From Bacillus sp. PAMC26568 (GTDB taxonomy: Bacteria > Bacillota > Bacilli > Bacillales > Bacillaceae), in assembly GCF_014235785.1 (NCBI RefSeq), contig NZ_CP060137.1, positions 496,001 to 560,000 on the forward strand: DNA of 64,000 nucleotides. Direction: 5' to 3'. The notes below the pieces were generated by a model. It was given only the letters and a program-made list of their open reading frames with translations. It ran no database searches and was not told where the DNA came from. The position numbers were made by a program, and so were the translations under genes. Shown in pieces: positions 58,460 through 64,000 of this stretch. Every line of letters starts with the position of its first letter. Position 1 is the stretch's first letter.

Positions 58460-59791
58460 ATGAAAATCGCGGTTATTGGCTGTACACATGCTGGAACAGC
58501 AGCAGTATCTAATATGACGAAGCTTTATCCGGAAGCTGAAATTACTGTTTATGAAAAAAATGATAATGTTTCATTCTTATCTTGCGGCATCGCTTTATAT
58601 GTAGGGGGAGTTGTTCAGGACGCACATGGTTTATTTTACTCTTCACCTCAAGAACTTGAGAACATGGGAGTCACGATGAAAATGATGCATGCCGTAACCT
58701 CTATTGACGCGGAAGCCAAAACGCTGACTGCAAAGAATCTTGCAACAGATGAAATAATTGAGGATACCTATGACAAGCTGGTCATGACTACGGGTTCCTG
58801 GCCAATTGTCCCGCCGCTCGAAGGGATTAAATTAAATAATATTGTTCTTTCTAAAAACTATAATCATGCAAATAATATCATTGAAAAAGCGAAAGATGCT
58901 CAGAAAATTACAGTCGTAGGAGCGGGGTATATCGGAATCGAGCTGGTAGAAGCATTTGAATCATACGGAAAAGACGTGACTTTAATTGATAGCGCAGACC
59001 GGATCCTAAGCAAATATTTAGATCCAGAATATACTGAGGTCATTGAAAATGATTTTAAAAACCGCGGCGTCACACTTGCTTTAGGCGAAACCGTCAGCAA
59101 ATTTGAGGGTGAAAATGGCAATGTTACAAAAGTAGTGACAACGAAAGGCGATTACGAAACAGATCTTGTTGTTCTATGCATCGGATTTAAACCAAATACA
59201 GAGCTGCTTAAAGGTCAGGTTGATATGCTTGATAACGGGGCCATCATTGTTAATGAGTATATGCAAACAAGCAACAAGGATATATTTGCAGCAGGCGACA
59301 GCTGTGCCATCCTATACAATCCAACCGGTAAGCATGCTTATATTCCTTTAGCTACAAATGCCGTTCGCATGGGTACACTTGCTGCTAAGAATTTAGTTCA
59401 GAAATCGATAAAATATATGGGTACGCAAGGAACATCAGGCATCAAAATTTATGACAATAATATTGCTTCAACAGGAATGACAGAAACGGCTGCTTCTTTT
59501 TTGGATATGAATGTGAAAAGTATCACAATCTTAGAAAATGATCGTCCAGAATTTATGCCAACTTATGAACAAGTCACATTAAAGGTTGTGTATGAAGAAG
59601 ACACAAGAAGAATAGTCGGAGCGCAAGTGATGTCAAAAGCAGATCTGACACAGTCTATCAATACATTATCTGTCTGTATCCAAAATGGAATGACAATTGA
59701 GGAACTGGGTTTTGTCGACTTCTTCTTCCAGCCTCATTACAACAAACCGTGGAACTTTTTGAATCAGGCTGGATTGCAGGCAATGCAGTAA
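58460..59791 (+). CDS. nox: NADH oxidase, probably water-forming (Nox), or CoA-disulfide reductase type
   Basis: A 443-aa flavoprotein disulfide reductase. FAD loop IAVIGCTHAGTAAV, redox Cys in FLSCGIALYVGG (Cys about 42), NAD loop VVGAGYIGIELVEAF and FAD segment DIFAAGDSCAI. A single active Cys defines the NADH oxidase/peroxidase/CoADR group. The Rex sites argue for NADH oxidase restoring NAD+ rather than a thiol role. Start ATG 58460 behind AAGGAGG. Own terminator. Confidence 0.9.
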   Translation: MKIAVIGCTHAGTAAVSNMTKLYPEAEITVYEKNDNVSFLSCGIALYVGGVVQDAHGLFYSSPQELENMGVTMKMMHAVTSIDAEAKTLTAKNLATDEIIEDTYDKLVMTTGSWPIVPPLEGIKLNNIVLSKNYNHANNIIEKAKDAQKITVVGAGYIGIELVEAFESYGKDVTLIDSADRILSKYLDPEYTEVIENDFKNRGVTLALGETVSKFEGENGNVTKVVTTKGDYETDLVVLCIGFKPNTELLKGQVDMLDNGAIIVNEYMQTSNKDIFAAGDSCAILYNPTGKHAYIPLATNAVRMGTLAAKNLVQKSIKYMGTQGTSGIKIYDNNIASTGMTETAASFLDMNVKSITILENDRPEFMPTYEQVTLKVVYEEDTRRIVGAQVMSKADLTQSINTLSVCIQNGMTIEELGFVDFFFQPHYNKPWNFLNQAGLQAMQ

Positions 59792-59797
59792 CATATG

Positions 59798-59832
59798 AAA
59801 ACAGCGGAATGCGTGGATTCCGCTGTTTTTTT
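59798..59832 (+). terminator. Terminator of nox
   Basis: AAAACAGCGGAAT pairs with ATTCCGCTGTTTT, then TTT. Confidence 0.92.
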
Positions 59833-59885
59833 CTTCATCAGCATTGAAAGGTATTCGGCAATAATTAGGAGGCAGATGGAAAAAA

Positions 59886-59978
59886 GAAAGTATTTCTCTC
59901 AAATCGGAAAGTAATGTTCCAATTTTGGCAAGTAATAATGGCATTTCGTCAAGTAATTTCCCTCTTTGGAAAGTAAAT
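59886..59978. repeat. 21-bp-periodic array, motif AAGTAA (five units)
   Basis: AAGTA(A/T)(T/A) begins at 59888, 59909, 59930, 59951 and 59971: intervals 21, 21, 21 and 20. The two bases before it are usually G-rich (GGA, GGC, GTC). It follows the nox terminator. The remaining stretch to 60162 shows no gene; the thiC stop is at 60163. Confidence 0.85.
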
Positions 59979-60162
59979 CAGGTTTCGAACGGAAAATGAG
60001 TTATGAAACTGGCTGATTAAACCCGAATTCAGAATAAAAGCCTGAATAGCCAAATGTACCGATGAAAAAAATGCTAAAACCTAGTTGTTTCGCCGAAAAC
60101 ATTGTTCAGTGCTTTAACTCATCGGATGTATTTGTAAAACCAGTTGAAAGAGAGCATTTATT

Positions 60163-62098
<1,936 letters not shown>

Positions 62099-62194
62099 AT
62101 GAAAAAATATTCATTTGTTAGCAAATATAACAGCTAAAAGAAAAGGCTGCAAGTGATATTTCACAATTTAGAATTCTCCTGATAATATTGGGGT

Positions 62195-62380
62195 TTGCAA
62201 TCAGAGGAAACAGCAGCTAAGCTTCAAGCAGCCAAATGCGACTTTTTTGGTATTGACAGAGAGCTTATTGCCTGCCATCCAGCTATCTGGAAAAAGGTAA
62301 AATGGGATGAAGATTATCAAAACGGCCTGATTGAACCAAAGGTAAGTGTGGAAATAATCCATCATGGTATTATTAATTAA
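62195..62380 (+). pseudogene. C-terminal fragment of a Ger(x)C-family germination protein
   Basis: About 60 residues, AAKCDFFGIDRELIACHPAI and WKKVKWDEDYQNGLIEPKVS then VEIIHHGIIN, match the end of the Ger(x)C domain (DIFGFGE...WKKIK...VNVKVKIRRTG). Everything N-terminal, including the lipobox, is missing, and there is no SD. It marks the organism as a spore former and implies a deleted germinant-receptor operon. Confidence 0.6.
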
Positions 62381-62517
62381 ATGGCAATCAGCTCGGTTCA
62401 ATCATACAATACGGGCCATTCCTATTTTAGGTTACTAGGGACTTCGGGCAGTACCTTATATTTTGAAAATTTGATATATTAAAGGTGTGACTGTATTTGG
62501 AGGAGGATGGACATATA

Positions 62518-64000
62518 ATGAAGAATCTGGACCAGAATCATGAAGAGAAAGTCCTTTCTCAGGAAAAACTTGAGGATTTTAGACAGGTCTATCTTAACCA
62601 GCTTGAACACTCTCCTACAGCATTTTTGATACATGAAGGCCGGAAATGGAAGTACATAAATTCTGCTGCAATGAAACTATTAAAGATCACCTGTAAAAGT
62701 GAACTGATAGGAAAGCCGATTTGGAACCTGATCGATCCCCAATATAGAGAAACAATTGAACAGAGAATTACGGAAACGAATAATGGAGTAACGCCATCTT
62801 CAATGGAACAAATTTGGTACACAAATGAAGGGCTGCCCATTGTTGTGGAAGTGACCAGTCTGCCAAGTGTATGGGGTGACAGCCTTTCAACACAGGTTAT
62901 CATCAGAGATGTATCAAATAAGAAAAAATTAGAAAAGGAACATGAAGATACTATAAAAAAATTCCGGCTGATAACTGAAAATATGCGGGATATAGTCGGA
63001 CTGCTTGACGACAATGGACTGTTTACCTACGTTTCACCCTCTTATAAAGAAGTGTTAGGGTATGATCTTTCAGAAACTGTAGGGGACAGTCCATTCCAGT
63101 TTGTGCACCCGGAAGATCGTGAACTCATTTCAGGACAATTTTATAAAATGTTCAAGGATCATAGCCAATTAACGGTCGAATATCGGTATTTATGCAAGGA
63201 TGGTTCTTACGTATGGCTTGAGTCGCATGGGATTCCTGTCACTGAAAATGAATCCTTAAAGCATGCTATCGTGATTTCCCGCAACATTACAAAGAGAAAA
63301 CAAACAGAAGAAAAGCTGAGAAAGAGCGAAAGCAAGTATCGGATTATTTTAGAGCACAGCAACGATTTAATTTGCGTTGTCGATTTGGAAGGAAACTATA
63401 AATATGCATCACCCTCCTACAAAAAAATTCTTGGATACGATCCTGAGAGTATGGTAGGACAAAACGTATTCACTTATATTCATGAAGATGATAAAAAAAT
63501 GGCTGAGGAAATTGTAGAACGGCTATTCACAACAAAAGACCCTTTTACAATTCCATATCACAAGGTAAGTAAATCAGGACAAGCTGTTTTGTTTGAGGGA
63601 AAGGGAATGGCGGTCCTAAATCAGCATGGGGAGCCGGAAAGCATTGTATTTATTTCAAGAGACATTACAGAAAAAAGAAAAGTTGAGGAGTATATGCGCA
63701 ATTACGAAAAGCTCTCTGTATTAGGAGAGCTGGCAGCAGGAGTCGCGCATGAAATCCGGAATCCGCTCACATCCATAAAGGGCTTTTTTAAGCTATTAAC
63801 CGAAAAAGAATGCGATCAGCAGGATCAAGAATACCAGAATGTCATCATGGAAGAGTTAAGCAGGATCGAGCAGATTGTCAATGAGTTTATGGCTTTGGCC
63901 AGACCGCAGGCGGTTCATCTAAAAGAATCGGCTGATATCGTGCAGCTCCTTAAAGATACGGTTATTCTGTTAAATCCTGAAGCTGCATTAAAGAATGTTC
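62518..64000 (+). CDS. PAS-domain sensor histidine kinase (sporulation-kinase type), partial
   Basis: The gene runs off the window after 494 codons. Three PAS domains come in succession: LEHSPTAFLIHEGRKWKYIN (about 30-130), ITENMRDIVGLLDDNGLFTY (about 150-260) and LEHSNDLICVVDLEGNYKYA (about 275-395), each with a GY or GKPIW-type core. The HisKA box is VLGELAAGVAHEIRNPLTSI with the phospho-His, followed by the dimerisation hairpin. The ATPase lies beyond 64000. No membrane helix, so a cytosolic sensor like KinA or KinE feeding the Spo0F phosphorelay. Start ATG 62518 behind GGAGGAGG. Confidence 0.9.
   Translation, partial: MKNLDQNHEEKVLSQEKLEDFRQVYLNQLEHSPTAFLIHEGRKWKYINSAAMKLLKITCKSELIGKPIWNLIDPQYRETIEQRITETNNGVTPSSMEQIWYTNEGLPIVVEVTSLPSVWGDSLSTQVIIRDVSNKKKLEKEHEDTIKKFRLITENMRDIVGLLDDNGLFTYVSPSYKEVLGYDLSETVGDSPFQFVHPEDRELISGQFYKMFKDHSQLTVEYRYLCKDGSYVWLESHGIPVTENESLKHAIVISRNITKRKQTEEKLRKSESKYRIILEHSNDLICVVDLEGNYKYASPSYKKILGYDPESMVGQNVFTYIHEDDKKMAEEIVERLFTTKDPFTIPYHKVSKSGQAVLFEGKGMAVLNQHGEPESIVFISRDITEKRKVEEYMRNYEKLSVLGELAAGVAHEIRNPLTSIKGFFKLLTEKECDQQDQEYQNVIMEELSRIEQIVNEFMALARPQAVHLKESADIVQLLKDTVILLNPEAALKNV

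Overview
The window looks like chromosome of a low-GC, Gram-positive, endospore-forming member of the Bacillaceae (Bacillus or a close genus). The signs are classical sigma-A promoters, purine-rich Shine-Dalgarno (SD) sites with frequent TTG/GTG starts, Bacillus-type regulatory boxes (PerR, Fur, TnrA/GlnR, Rex, CcpA cre), a TPP riboswitch before thiC, a Ger(x)C germination-protein fragment and a PAS sensor kinase of the sporulation-kinase type. There is no rRNA, tRNA, prophage or CRISPR array. The window is mostly a mosaic of short housekeeping and transport operons.

Layout. 1-5.3 kb: a minus-strand Tat module (Tat-signal metallophosphoesterase, tatA, tatC; the 59-aa tatA is easily overlooked), a HAD phosphatase and a DeoR regulator. 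5.7-9.3 kb: amino-acid permease behind an amyO-type cre, a palindromic repeat, a repetitive LQA-motif protein and a secreted beta-helix protein. 9.5-16.5 kb: yvbH, TetR-AarF pair, SGNH esterase plus ABC exporter, and a NERD-domain pseudogene. 16.5-25.4 kb: katA under a perfect Per box, DUF202, CDF zinc exporter with a CzrA-like repressor, amtB followed by a GlnD-like nucleotidyltransferase and a DEDDh exonuclease, lipid kinase, HesB-like protein. 25.7-28.7 kb: a divergent module, xre-immA against a BtrH-like protein and an SRPBCC protein, with twin palindromic operators. 28.7-37.8 kb: TlpA-like thioredoxin, PhyH dioxygenase, a 2.07-kb transposon-like insertion, YeiH exporter with LysR, L,D-transpeptidase and decayed small genes. 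37.8-46.2 kb: MarR-MFS pair and a gluconate locus (gntP, RpiR regulator, short gnd, gntK, a PFK-like protein). 46.4-51.8 kb: GNAT, lysozyme-like protein, a 52-bp tandem array and a Fur-controlled siderophore importer. 51.8-64 kb: HxlR, a promoter-terminator ncRNA candidate, DUF3231 debris, ABC exporter with CorA, two orphan Opp-type permeases, Rex-controlled NADH oxidase, thiC, and the start of a sensor kinase.

The most unusual signal is not a gene. At least five intergenic sites carry arrays in which one short motif recurs 4-6 times almost exactly every 21 bp (two helical turns). The motif is conserved within a site but differs between sites: GGCCGGAA, GAGCGGTCA, GGCTTGTTGGA, CCGAGCATAAA, AAGTAA. 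All lie at 3' ends of genes, close to a terminator. A sixth array has a 52-bp unit. I know of no described function for this class.

Other points worth following up are the xre-immA/BtrH module, the amtB-nucleotidyltransferase-exonuclease operon that lacks a PII gene, matched operator pairs in the two gluconate promoters, and an insertion that split the yeiH terminator. All family assignments were made by eye from motifs; no database search was run.
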